Part shown: in pieces, positions 13,616 to 20,494 of the stretch
Layout of the letters: the number at the start of each line of letters is the position of its first letter
Numbering within the stretch: position 1 is the stretch's first letter
Source of the DNA: a virus
IMG/VR virus record: IMGVR_UViG_3300030102_001562
Location: 1 to 20,494 of that record
Length of the DNA stretch: 20,494 nt
Direction: 5' to 3' (one strand)
Program-made: the position numbers and the translations under genes
Notes under the pieces: model-generated
Seen by the model: only the letters and a program-made list of their open reading frames with translations
Databases searched by the model: none
What the model was told of the DNA's origin: nothing

Positions 13616-14584
13616 ATGCCACCACGATTAATGATGAATCAATATGTAAATGAGTTTGGAGATGGAGGAGGCGCTTCACCAATGATGAATATGCCACCAT
13701 CACCACAAATGGGTGTACTTAGTCAGTACGGTAATATGGGAGTAAACTTTTTAAATCCTAATGCAGGAGCATTAACTAATAATATATTATCAAGTGCTAT
13801 GCAAAATGTAGGTATGCCTACTATGCCAACACAAACACCTCTGCAAAACTTTGGAGCTAAAGCAGGTAATTTTCTTAGTAAGGCAGGAGGTGTCCTTGGT
13901 AAAGGTATAGGATTGCTTGGAGGAGCAGCGCCTGTAGCTGCAGGATTATTTGGATTGATGGGTTTAGCATCAAGCAGAAGAAATAAACCAAGAGATATAA
14001 ATGTAGATTTTGATTTTGGATTAACAGAATCTGATTATAATGTTAATCAAAATTTACAAAGTAGTATGAATGATTTATCTGGATTAGGTGGGCAGTTTGC
14101 ACAACAATCGCAAGACATGTTAAATCCTAATTCAACATATAATCAAAGACAATTTGATATGTTAAGAAGAAACATAGGTGACCAATCAGCACAAAGCATA
14201 AATGCAATGAACGCTGCTATGGCTTCTAGAGGAGTTATGGGAATGGGTGGATTATATGATACTATAGCAAGTAGACAAGCTGGTGACCAATTTGCACAAG
14301 GACAACAAGGTATTATTAATCAAGGTACTCAACTTGCTAGTGCAATGGGTAATTTAGCTATGGGAGCTTTTGGTCAAGCTGGACAACTTGGAGCTGGTGT
14401 TGATGCAAGAGCATTACAAAACAATCAGTTTAATGCTCAAAACATGAATACTTACAATCAGCAAAGAGTAATGGCTGAATACAATCAGCAAGTACAGAAT
14501 AGAAATGCACAGGCTGCATATCGAAATAGTCAATCTAATAACTTATTTAATTTAGCTGGTAGCTTTTTAGGATTGGGGAAATAA
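13616..14584 (+). CDS. Probable ejection / internal virion protein 1 (322 aa)
   Basis: The ATG has GAGGAG at 13604-13609, about 6 nt away. After a Met/Pro/Gly-rich N-terminus (MPPRLMMNQYVNEFGDGG), residues ~86-120 form a Gly/Ala/Leu hydrophobic stretch (GGVLGKGIGLLGGAAPVAAG) that could insert into membranes. The rest is Gln/Asn/Ala/Met-rich helix with no Cys (for example QNVGMPTMPTQTP early; AQNMNTYNQQRVMAEYNQQ later). Such composition is typical of phage internal proteins injected with DNA (P22 gp7/gp16/gp20 or T7 gp14 types). It is followed immediately by two more candidates and the giant protein. No catalytic motif is visible. Role inferred from composition and order. Confidence 0.55.
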   Translation: MPPRLMMNQYVNEFGDGGGASPMMNMPPSPQMGVLSQYGNMGVNFLNPNAGALTNNILSSAMQNVGMPTMPTQTPLQNFGAKAGNFLSKAGGVLGKGIGLLGGAAPVAAGLFGLMGLASSRRNKPRDINVDFDFGLTESDYNVNQNLQSSMNDLSGLGGQFAQQSQDMLNPNSTYNQRQFDMLRRNIGDQSAQSINAMNAAMASRGVMGMGGLYDTIASRQAGDQFAQGQQGIINQGTQLASAMGNLAMGAFGQAGQLGAGVDARALQNNQFNAQNMNTYNQQRVMAEYNQQVQNRNAQAAYRNSQSNNLFNLAGSFLGLGK

Positions 14585-14585
14585 T

Positions 14586-15257
14586 ATGATTGTACCAAAC
14601 ATGCAAACAAGGTTTACTGGATATAATGCCAGAGGAACAGAAAACCTTTTAAATGCAGTAATGCAAAAAAGACAACAAGATATAACTGTTGATATGGCTA
14701 ATGCTGCTAATCAATTAAGAAGAGAAGGATTTCAATTACAAAGAGATCTTGCCAAAGATAGAAATGATTTAACTTCACAAGGATTAGCACAAGCTAAAGA
14801 AATGAATGATGCTCAAATAAAAGACTTGAATAGCAGAATGAATCAAAGACTTGCAGACCAAGCTTATAGAGATAGAGTATTTGCTTTATCTAATCAATTA
14901 AGACAAGATGAAGTTAAATATAAAAGAGGTTTAGCAGTAGAAGGAATAAATAGAGCTATATCAAATGAAAATGAAGCTGATAGACAAAGGAATAAAACAA
15001 AGTACATTGAGAATGCTAAGAAGAATCCTTTAAATCAATTTAAAACTGAAGATGAATTAGGTAAAATGTTTGATGAGCTTGCTCCAAAGCAACAATATCA
15101 ACCAGATATGTCAAGGTTAATAGGTAGTAGTAGTGATGTAGCACCTGCAGATATGAATCAAATATTGCAGTTTGTTCCACAACAGCAACAATTACAAACA
15201 AATTTTTTAAACATGTTGATGTTAAATCAATTAGGTAACATAGGAGGACAGTACTAA
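14586..15257 (+). CDS. Probable ejection / internal virion protein 2 (223 aa)
   Basis: The ORF begins one base after the previous stop. The 223-aa product is nearly all helix and rich in Gln, Asn, Arg and Lys (MIVPNMQTRFTGYNARGTEN; DMANAANQLRREGFQLQRDL). It has a likely amphipathic/coiled-coil region about residues 20-125, a Pro/Gln-rich stretch and a C-terminal Leu/Met/Asn tail (NMLMLNQLGN). This matches injected scaffolding-like proteins rather than enzymes. TAATG coupling to the next gene. No homologue is named; it is grouped with the neighbours on composition and operon. Confidence 0.5.
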   Translation: MIVPNMQTRFTGYNARGTENLLNAVMQKRQQDITVDMANAANQLRREGFQLQRDLAKDRNDLTSQGLAQAKEMNDAQIKDLNSRMNQRLADQAYRDRVFALSNQLRQDEVKYKRGLAVEGINRAISNENEADRQRNKTKYIENAKKNPLNQFKTEDELGKMFDELAPKQQYQPDMSRLIGSSSDVAPADMNQILQFVPQQQQLQTNFLNMLMLNQLGNIGGQY

Positions 15258-16015
15258 TGAATCCAATGCAAATAATAAGTCTTATAGACGAATATAATAG
15301 TGACCCAAGAAAGTTTACTGATGCTGAATCAGAAGTAGTAGCTGAACTTGCTAAAGCTATGAATAGAAGTTTTAAAAGAGAAAGTAAACCAATTAGAAAA
15401 GCTATATTTGAATTAGGAGATATGGCTACTTTTGGATTACTTCCAGATAGTTACAGACCTGTATCTAGAGGTGAAAAAGCTTTTGGAGAAACAGATACTG
15501 ATTCAATGGCATCAGGTATTGGTATGATAGGTGGTTTAGCAGCTGGAATATTAGGAGCAGGTAAAGCTGTATCATTTGGTGCTGGAGCATTAAAAAGCAG
15601 AGCTGGTGATGCATTAAAAGCTGTAAGAAATAGAATGAGTGGAGTTGGACAAAGAATGAGTCCAATTACAGAAGGTGCTAGTCAGATGGCTGGTTCATTA
15701 GGCAGAGGTGCTGCTGGATTAGGAATGGGTATGGGTAGAGCTGGAGCAAACTATGCAAGAATGGGTAAATTTAAAGCGGCATCAAGTTTAGCTAAAAATT
15801 TAAACATACCAATGGATGTTGCAGAAAAATATTTAAATTATAGTGCTGTAGGTGCTGGTAGTTTATTAGGTTTAAGTGCTTTAATTGGTGGAGAAGCGTT
15901 ACCAGTATTAGAAGAAGGTACTCCAAAAAATCCATTTTCTAGTTATTACAATTATCCAAAGCTTTATGGCAATGCACCAGCAGAGGAAAGATATTTTAGT
16001 GACCCAAATAGGTAA
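15257..16015 (+). CDS. Probable ejection / internal virion protein 3, N-terminus paralogous to the giant ORF (252 aa)
   Basis: TAATG gives ATG 15257. Residues 1-76 match the first 85 residues of the next ORF: SLI-x-x-Y-x-x-[DN]-P-x-x-F-x-D (S8/S12), FKR (39-41/43-45), TF-x-L-[LI]-P (58-63/69-74) and GE-x-x-F (72-76/81-85), with nearly constant spacing. A Gly/Ala-rich membrane-interactive stretch follows (GMIGGLAAGILGAGKAVSF) and later another Gly/Met-rich block (GRGAAGLGMGMGRAG). The stop TAA is in the same frame as the next ATG, with just one codon (TTA) between. Its shared N-terminal domain and position suggest it travels in the virion with the giant protein and is injected with it. Confidence 0.55.
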   Translation: MNPMQIISLIDEYNSDPRKFTDAESEVVAELAKAMNRSFKRESKPIRKAIFELGDMATFGLLPDSYRPVSRGEKAFGETDTDSMASGIGMIGGLAAGILGAGKAVSFGAGALKSRAGDALKAVRNRMSGVGQRMSPITEGASQMAGSLGRGAAGLGMGMGRAGANYARMGKFKAASSLAKNLNIPMDVAEKYLNYSAVGAGSLLGLSALIGGEALPVLEEGTPKNPFSSYYNYPKLYGNAPAEERYFSDPNR

Positions 16016-16018
16016 TTA

Positions 16019-19000
16019 ATGGCTAATCCATACGAAGGCTACAAAGTAAAGAGCCTTATAAATACATACAGAGCTAATCCTGATATGTTTAATGATGACC
16101 AACTAGATGAGTTGGAGTCATTAGCAGAACAAAATGAAATAAACTTTAAAAGACTAGAAGGTAATTTTAGTTTAAGAAGAGGTTTACAACAAGCACAAGC
16201 AGGATTCTTAGAAGGTCTAACTACATTTGACCTAATACCTAAAGAACCTCGTACAACAGGCGAAGCAATATTTAGACAACTTGGGCATCTTGCAGGTTTT
16301 GCTCCTGCTATTATGAGAGCGCCATTATCTGTTTTTAGCAGATTTAAAGGCACAGGAATGTACCAAGCATTAGAAGCTGGCATCAAAACACTAGATGATA
16401 TTGCTATTCCAATGAAATTTTCTAGAGGTACAAAAGCTACCTTTGATAAAGTATTGGAAAAGACTGGTGCTGACACTATAGATTTTTTACGAAAAGGTGC
16501 TGCTACTAGACAAATAACTGAAGAAGCATTAGGTCTTGGTGTAGCTAGTGCTGTTAGTTCTGTGTGGAAAGGCTCTGATGTAATGGCTGATGCATTTGTA
16601 GGTGGAGCTATAGCAGGTGGTGCGTTTGGTGGTATAGGTAATTTTGTATCTGTGGGTAAAATGTATAAGGGTACTCCAGAACAAATTCAAACAGCTAATG
16701 CTAGATTAAGAGCTGGAGTAGCTAGTTTGTTTATGGGATTACCTGCTACCATGAGAAATGACCCTATAGAAATGCAAATCTATGAGTATTTATTAGGTGG
16801 ATTCTTTGGTTATAATACCAGACCTGCTTACAAACAAGCTGCTGGTGAGTGGATGATAGGTAAAAAAGGTGAAAGATTGGGTAGAAATATGCAAGATATA
16901 TTAGACCCAGAGCATGCTAAAGATTGGAATACTATAACTAAACGAACACAAGATTTTATTTTATATGAACATCCTATGGGTGAGTCACTTACCTTTCCTA
17001 ATTCTGAAAAGTTAAAAGGTGCTACTGGTGCTTCATTAGGTTATTTAGAAAAAAACTTTCCAGAAGCAAGGTGGAGACAACTAGCAGAAACTTATATTAA
17101 AAATTCTGGTAGAGAAGTTAATGATGCTAATATACAAGCATTTTATAGATTAAGAGCTGCAGATGCAATGGCTGTATTGCAGGGTAGGTTAAGAGATGCT
17201 GAAAGTACTTCTGCTCAATTATATGCAGACCAACAAAGTGATTTTATGGATCCTGTTACTAGAGAGATAGAGTATCTAAAAAGTACAGATAAAGAAGTAT
17301 ATAAAGAAGTTGATAAAAAACAATTTAGAACAGAGCAAGATTTTGTATCAGCTAGAGAACAAGCTACTGCTGAAAGTTTATCAGCAGAAGGTGGTAGGAA
17401 TGTAGAAGTATTTATAACTAATCTTAAAAAATTAATAGGTAATGATTTAACTAAAAAGCATGAAGCTAGGTATAGAAGAAAATGGCATACTGAAACAGAG
17501 CCTACACAAGAAGTATTTTATTTTAGAGATAAAGCTTTTGGTGATATAGAAGTAAAGAGTACAAAAGATAAAACATTTGGTACTACTAGTTTAGGTGAAA
17601 GGTATGTTACACTACCTATAAACTATTTAGGGTTTGGTGGTTTTTCATTTATGACACATGGTGTCACTAAAAATGGTCAAGCTTATAAAGTATTAGATTT
17701 TGCACCACAAGGTGAAAACGTAGTATTTAAAGTAGATAGCAACAAACTGCGTAAGATAGAAAATAGATTAGAAGAACAAGGCAAGTATATATATAGTGGT
17801 GTAAAAGATAAAACCTTTATGTTAATTGCTGATTATGTAGACACATTAGGTAATGTACAAATAACAAAAGAAATGATATTTGATGCTATGTCTAAAGGTG
17901 ACCCTGTTATTAGAGGTGCTATAGAAAAAACTTTTGAAGCTGGACTTGCATCAGATAAAAATATATTTGGTACAAATAGATTGTATGAACGTAAGTGGAT
18001 TAGCAATGTGCTGCATCATGCTGCAATGAATGGTTTAGTTAATAGAAACTCTCCTAGCTTACAAGGTTTAGGTTTATTATTAAACAAAGGTTATGGTAAG
18101 TCTGTTGCAGATTTAAATAAAAGATTAACTCTTATAACAAACAGAATGACTCCATTAAACCAAGCTAGTTTTACAGAAACTATATCTAATGGTAAAATGA
18201 GAGGTATGATAATCAAAGATATAGAGACTACAGGTAATAGTGATACTGATGGTGGATTAATTATTGCACATAAGTTCTTTGATGCAATTGTAAAATATAT
18301 GGGTTATGATAAAAACGTAGGTCATTTAAAACCAGTTGTTGCTGGCGATACTGGATTAGGAGCATTGTTTACAAAGTCAAATGGACAAAGAGCTACAGGT
18401 CGCTGGAATGATTTTATGAAAGAGAATGGCTTAGATTTTATTGTTTTTGATAGTGGTTCTAAGTTAAGAGGTAATTTAGAAGTAAATACAGAGTTTACTT
18501 ACAATCCTAAATCCAATACTTTTTCTATTAAAAATCCTAAAACATTTGAAGTACCTATTGAGCATATGCAAGTTAGTACAGGTACATTTGAAGACCCATT
18601 TAAATCTATTAAGGGTGATGAGATTGCAAGACAATTTTATTTACATGCATCTAGTAATCAGTTTCCAGATTTTGCTGAACAATATTTTAAAGAAATATTA
18701 GAACCTAGTTTACAAGGTACAGAAAGAGGAAGATCTTTTGCAGAAAAAGTAAATGAAGTAAGAGCTAAAAATGAAAAGTTATCTGATAAACAGTTAAAAG
18801 AATTAGATAAGATAATAGAAGATGCAGACCTTTCTTTGAATGAATTACCATTAGACTTTATAAAAGATACATTACTTAAGTTTCCTGACAGCAGAGTTGC
18901 AGGTAAGGTAATGGACAAGATAATGAAATTAGAGGGAGAAGGTAAGTTAGATATAGATTTTGAATTTGATACTAATTCTGACTTTAGGCAATTTCATGCA

Positions 19001-20494
19001 TCTAATAAAATATTAGCACAAGCTATGGCTGGCACATACGCAGTGCGTAATACTGTATTTAAAGAAAACTATCATAATGCTTTAAAGAAATTTTTAGTAA
19101 GAAGATTTGCTAATCCATATATCTATACAGGTGGTAAGTCTTGGTTAAAAGCATTTACACCTGACCAGCTATTTACATACAAAGGTGAAAGCATAATAAT
19201 AGACCCAGAGTATGTACAAAAAGGGATTAAAGAATTAAGAGAGGGCGATGTGTATTTAGACAACATGTTTAAAAAAATGCCTATAGAAACTAAATACATA
19301 CCAGAAAAAGAATTAGAAGCTATATACCAAAGGAAATTAAAAAATGCACAAAAAACTGATAGCAAAGCTACTATGGAAACTATCGACAAGCGAGTCAATT
19401 TGGGCGAAGCTTGGGAGCAATATACTGGGAATAAATCCAGAAGTAACATTAAAGAATGGGATAAGACATTTATGCTCCTCGCTATTCGCATTCCTGCTGA
19501 TAGTGTCTCTGGTACAAGGCAGTTACGCTTTAGGGGTTTTACAGGGCAGAGAGGTTCTGGTTCGTTCACACACCACAAGGATAATAAATACCTTGGAGGT
19601 GCAGATAAAGACTCAGACAGTATCAAACTCTATCAAGGAATCAGTAATGATTTAAGAAAGAAGTTTGTTAAAGTAAAAGATGAAAGAGCAGCATGGGAAA
19701 ATAAAGATGGCACACCTAGTGATTATGCTAAAGAAATAGATAGAATATTTTCTAATGCAGATTTAGATGCTACAGAAGTGCAAAGATTCAAAGGTTATAA
19801 TAAAAAAGAAGGTGATAAGGGTTACAATAAAGTAGAAGATATAGAATATCAAATGTTTATGTACAATCCTGCTTACAGATTAAGAGCATCACAGATGGCT
19901 TATTCTGCAAAGCAAGGTATGGGTACTAGTTTAAATGCAAAGATAGCTATGCAAAACTTTGCAGATTATATACTTAAGAATAATAATAGTGTTGATTTTA
20001 CATTTGAAGATGGTGGGCAAACTTTTGTTGCTAACATAAAAGTTAAAAAAGGTAGTGTCATGGGAGTTGACAGAATGCAATTCTTTAGGGATCTTGGTAC
20101 AGCAGTTGTAAACAAATCAGCAGATGCTAGTACAGACCCTACAATAAAGCCTTCTGTTGCACACACTAGAGTATTGTTTGATGCTTTATTTGATATGAAA
20201 GTATATAAAGCAAATGAGAAAACAGGTGAGCTTGATTTAGTAAAACGTAATGGTTCAGATATTAAATTGCCAAAAGATTATTTTGGATATAATCAATTAA
20301 AAAGTAAAGCTATTAATACACCATTTTCTACAATACTAGATGCATTAAGAGTAGTAAAGCCACAATCTAGTGTAAGACAAATTTCATGGAGTATATTAAA
20401 AGATAGAGCATGGTATAATAAAGATGGTCAAGTCTTGTTAAATTTAACTCCTAAAGAAATTGCTAACTTATTTTTACCCATACCATACATTAAA
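16019..20494 (+). CDS. Giant virion-type protein with two RNA-polymerase-like double-psi barrels (>=1492 aa, 3' truncated by window)
   Basis: ATG 16019 opens a frame without a stop to the window end (1492 codons). Residues 1-85 form the domain shared with the gene upstream. Residues ~737-820 resemble the first double-psi beta-barrel of single-chain RNA polymerases: TDGGLIIAHKFFDAIVKYMG, then a G-L-G loop with Lys786, then DSGSK with Lys815, as in the D-G-x-G-x-I / G-x-K-G / S-x-x-K pattern of QDE-1-like enzymes. Residues ~1150-1207 resemble the second barrel: IRIPADSVSGTRQLRFRGF, then YLGGADKDSDSIKLYQG, with the acidic triad D1196, D1198 and D1200 replacing D-x-D-G-D. The order and ~380-residue gap match YonO/crAss gp66-type enzymes. 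A later Gly/Asn segment (AKQGMGTSLNAK, 1297-1308) could be the bridge-helix-like part. Probable virion RNA polymerase, injected for early transcription. Alternatives: an inactive relative or another DPBB enzyme. Confidence 0.6.
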   Translation, partial: MANPYEGYKVKSLINTYRANPDMFNDDQLDELESLAEQNEINFKRLEGNFSLRRGLQQAQAGFLEGLTTFDLIPKEPRTTGEAIFRQLGHLAGFAPAIMRAPLSVFSRFKGTGMYQALEAGIKTLDDIAIPMKFSRGTKATFDKVLEKTGADTIDFLRKGAATRQITEEALGLGVASAVSSVWKGSDVMADAFVGGAIAGGAFGGIGNFVSVGKMYKGTPEQIQTANARLRAGVASLFMGLPATMRNDPIEMQIYEYLLGGFFGYNTRPAYKQAAGEWMIGKKGERLGRNMQDILDPEHAKDWNTITKRTQDFILYEHPMGESLTFPNSEKLKGATGASLGYLEKNFPEARWRQLAETYIKNSGREVNDANIQAFYRLRAADAMAVLQGRLRDAESTSAQLYADQQSDFMDPVTREIEYLKSTDKEVYKEVDKKQFRTEQDFVSAREQATAESLSAEGGRNVEVFITNLKKLIGNDLTKKHEARYRRKWHTETEPTQEVFYFRDKAFGDIEVKSTKDKTFGTTSLGERYVTLPINYLGFGGFSFMTHGVTKNGQAYKVLDFAPQGENVVFKVDSNKLRKIENRLEEQGKYIYSGVKDKTFMLIADYVDTLGNVQITKEMIFDAMSKGDPVIRGAIEKTFEAGLASDKNIFGTNRLYERKWISNVLHHAAMNGLVNRNSPSLQGLGLLLNKGYGKSVADLNKRLTLITNRMTPLNQASFTETISNGKMRGMIIKDIETTGNSDTDGGLIIAHKFFDAIVKYMGYDKNVGHLKPVVAGDTGLGALFTKSNGQRATGRWNDFMKENGLDFIVFDSGSKLRGNLEVNTEFTYNPKSNTFSIKNPKTFEVPIEHMQVSTGTFEDPFKSIKGDEIARQFYLHASSNQFPDFAEQYFKEILEPSLQGTERGRSFAEKVNEVRAKNEKLSDKQLKELDKIIEDADLSLNELPLDFIKDTLLKFPDSRVAGKVMDKIMKLEGEGKLDIDFEFDTNSDFRQFHASNKILAQAMAGTYAVRNTVFKENYHNALKKFLVRRFANPYIYTGGKSWLKAFTPDQLFTYKGESIIIDPEYVQKGIKELREGDVYLDNMFKKMPIETKYIPEKELEAIYQRKLKNAQKTDSKATMETIDKRVNLGEAWEQYTGNKSRSNIKEWDKTFMLLAIRIPADSVSGTRQLRFRGFTGQRGSGSFTHHKDNKYLGGADKDSDSIKLYQGISNDLRKKFVKVKDERAAWENKDGTPSDYAKEIDRIFSNADLDATEVQRFKGYNKKEGDKGYNKVEDIEYQMFMYNPAYRLRASQMAYSAKQGMGTSLNAKIAMQNFADYILKNNNSVDFTFEDGGQTFVANIKVKKGSVMGVDRMQFFRDLGTAVVNKSADASTDPTIKPSVAHTRVLFDALFDMKVYKANEKTGELDLVKRNGSDIKLPKDYFGYNQLKSKAINTPFSTILDALRVVKPQSSVRQISWSILKDRAWYNKDGQVLLNLTPKEIANLFLPIPYIK
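18227..18478 (+). other. Candidate DPBB-1 (lysine barrel) of RNA polymerase
   Basis: Codons 737-820 of the giant ORF. Conserved-type features: DTDGGLIIA at 742-750, a following helix, the V-x-A-G-D-x-G-x-G loop with Lys786 (AAG 18374-18376), and S-G-S-K with Lys815 (AAG 18461-18463). In QDE-1 the two active-site Lys are 24 residues apart; here they are 29 apart. Confidence 0.5.
19466..19639 (+). other. Candidate DPBB-2 (Mg-binding Asp triad) of RNA polymerase
   Basis: Codons 1150-1207 of the giant ORF. R-x-P-x-x-S-x-x-x-x-R-x-L leads into GGADKDSDS, with Asp codons at 19604, 19610 and 19616. The D-x-D-x-D spacing equals the D-x-D-G-D signature, with Ser at the usual Gly position; crAss-like phage RNA polymerase also departs from Gly there. 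Confidence 0.55.

Noticed and set aside
13616-15257. Tape-measure protein for the two helical Gln/Asn-rich genes
   Set aside because: They are too short, and the gene order with a nozzle-type protein and giant cargo protein fits ejection proteins of a podovirus-like phage better.
16039-16476. Minus-strand frame opposite the start of the giant gene
   Set aside because: It overlaps the conserved N-terminal domain shared by two proteins on the + strand, so the coding strand is +; no ribosome site seen.
19123-19626. Long minus-strand frame opposite the giant gene
   Set aside because: It lies in the antisense of a polymerase-like coding frame, no credible start or minus-strand neighbour exists, and all other genes are on the + strand. 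Such antisense opens occur by chance in A/T-rich coding DNA.
16019-20494. T7/N4-type virion RNA polymerase (single-subunit right-hand fold) for the giant protein
   Set aside because: I found none of the usual T7/N4 motif signatures (such as the D-x-x-G-x-R and YG motifs), while the D-x-D-x-D and Lys barrel features point to the DPBB type.
1-20494. Search for tRNA genes, integrase, repressor, insertion sequence or CRISPR array
   Set aside because: Nothing of this kind is visible; the region is continuous late-gene coding sequence, and no non-coding gap exceeds about 65 bases.

Overview
The window is a gapless, AT-rich stretch of the late (virion and lysis) region of a double-stranded DNA tailed phage, probably an uncultured aquatic/marine one. 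All genes are on the + strand. They are packed with TAATG, ATGA or 8-nt overlaps, and many are very small. Clear Shine-Dalgarno sites (AAGGAG, GGAGGT, CAGGAG), some serving TTG or GTG starts, point to a bacterial host with a canonical anti-SD. I see no integrase, repressor, tRNA, insertion sequence or CRISPR array, no tape measure, and no tail sheath or tube genes. A nozzle-like protein, probable ejection proteins and a giant virion-type protein fit a podovirus-like particle better than a long-tailed one.

Layout. (a) 1-3128, head and neck: the end of the major capsid protein with a stem-loop behind it, a 36-aa Lys-rich protein, an unknown 97-aa protein, a neck protein, a putative adaptor split over two genes, and two small structural proteins. 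(b) 3151-6166, two related repeat-rich tail-fibre/appendage genes with two tiny genes between them. (c) 6166-9398, about fifteen small genes: a type IV prepilin-like protein, several membrane plus coiled-coil proteins (two clearly paralogous), a mini zinc ribbon, three small basic proteins, and a holin-like membrane protein shortly before an M15 peptidase endolysin. (d) 9413-13612: a calcineurin-like phosphoesterase, a 1065-aa nozzle/stabilisation-type protein with a probable inserted adhesin-like module, and an 83-aa protein. (e) 13616-20494: three probable ejection (internal virion) proteins, then a giant ORF that stays open to the window end (at least 1492 aa).

The main discovery candidate is the giant protein. 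It contains two separated segments that resemble the two double-psi beta-barrel (DPBB) domains of cellular-type RNA polymerases, in the order seen in single-chain enzymes such as QDE-1, YonO and crAss-like phage gp66. The first has Lys786 and Lys815; the second has a D-K-D-S-D acidic triad at residues 1196-1200. Its N-terminus is paralogous to the ejection-type protein just upstream. The model I favour is a virion-packaged, injected RNA polymerase that starts phage transcription. Other candidates are the phage-encoded prepilin-like protein with an intact Gly(-1)/Glu(+5) processing signature, and an A AAA AAG slippery site whose -1 frame runs exactly to the next gene as a TAATG junction. All functions are inferred by reading; no database or structure search was run.
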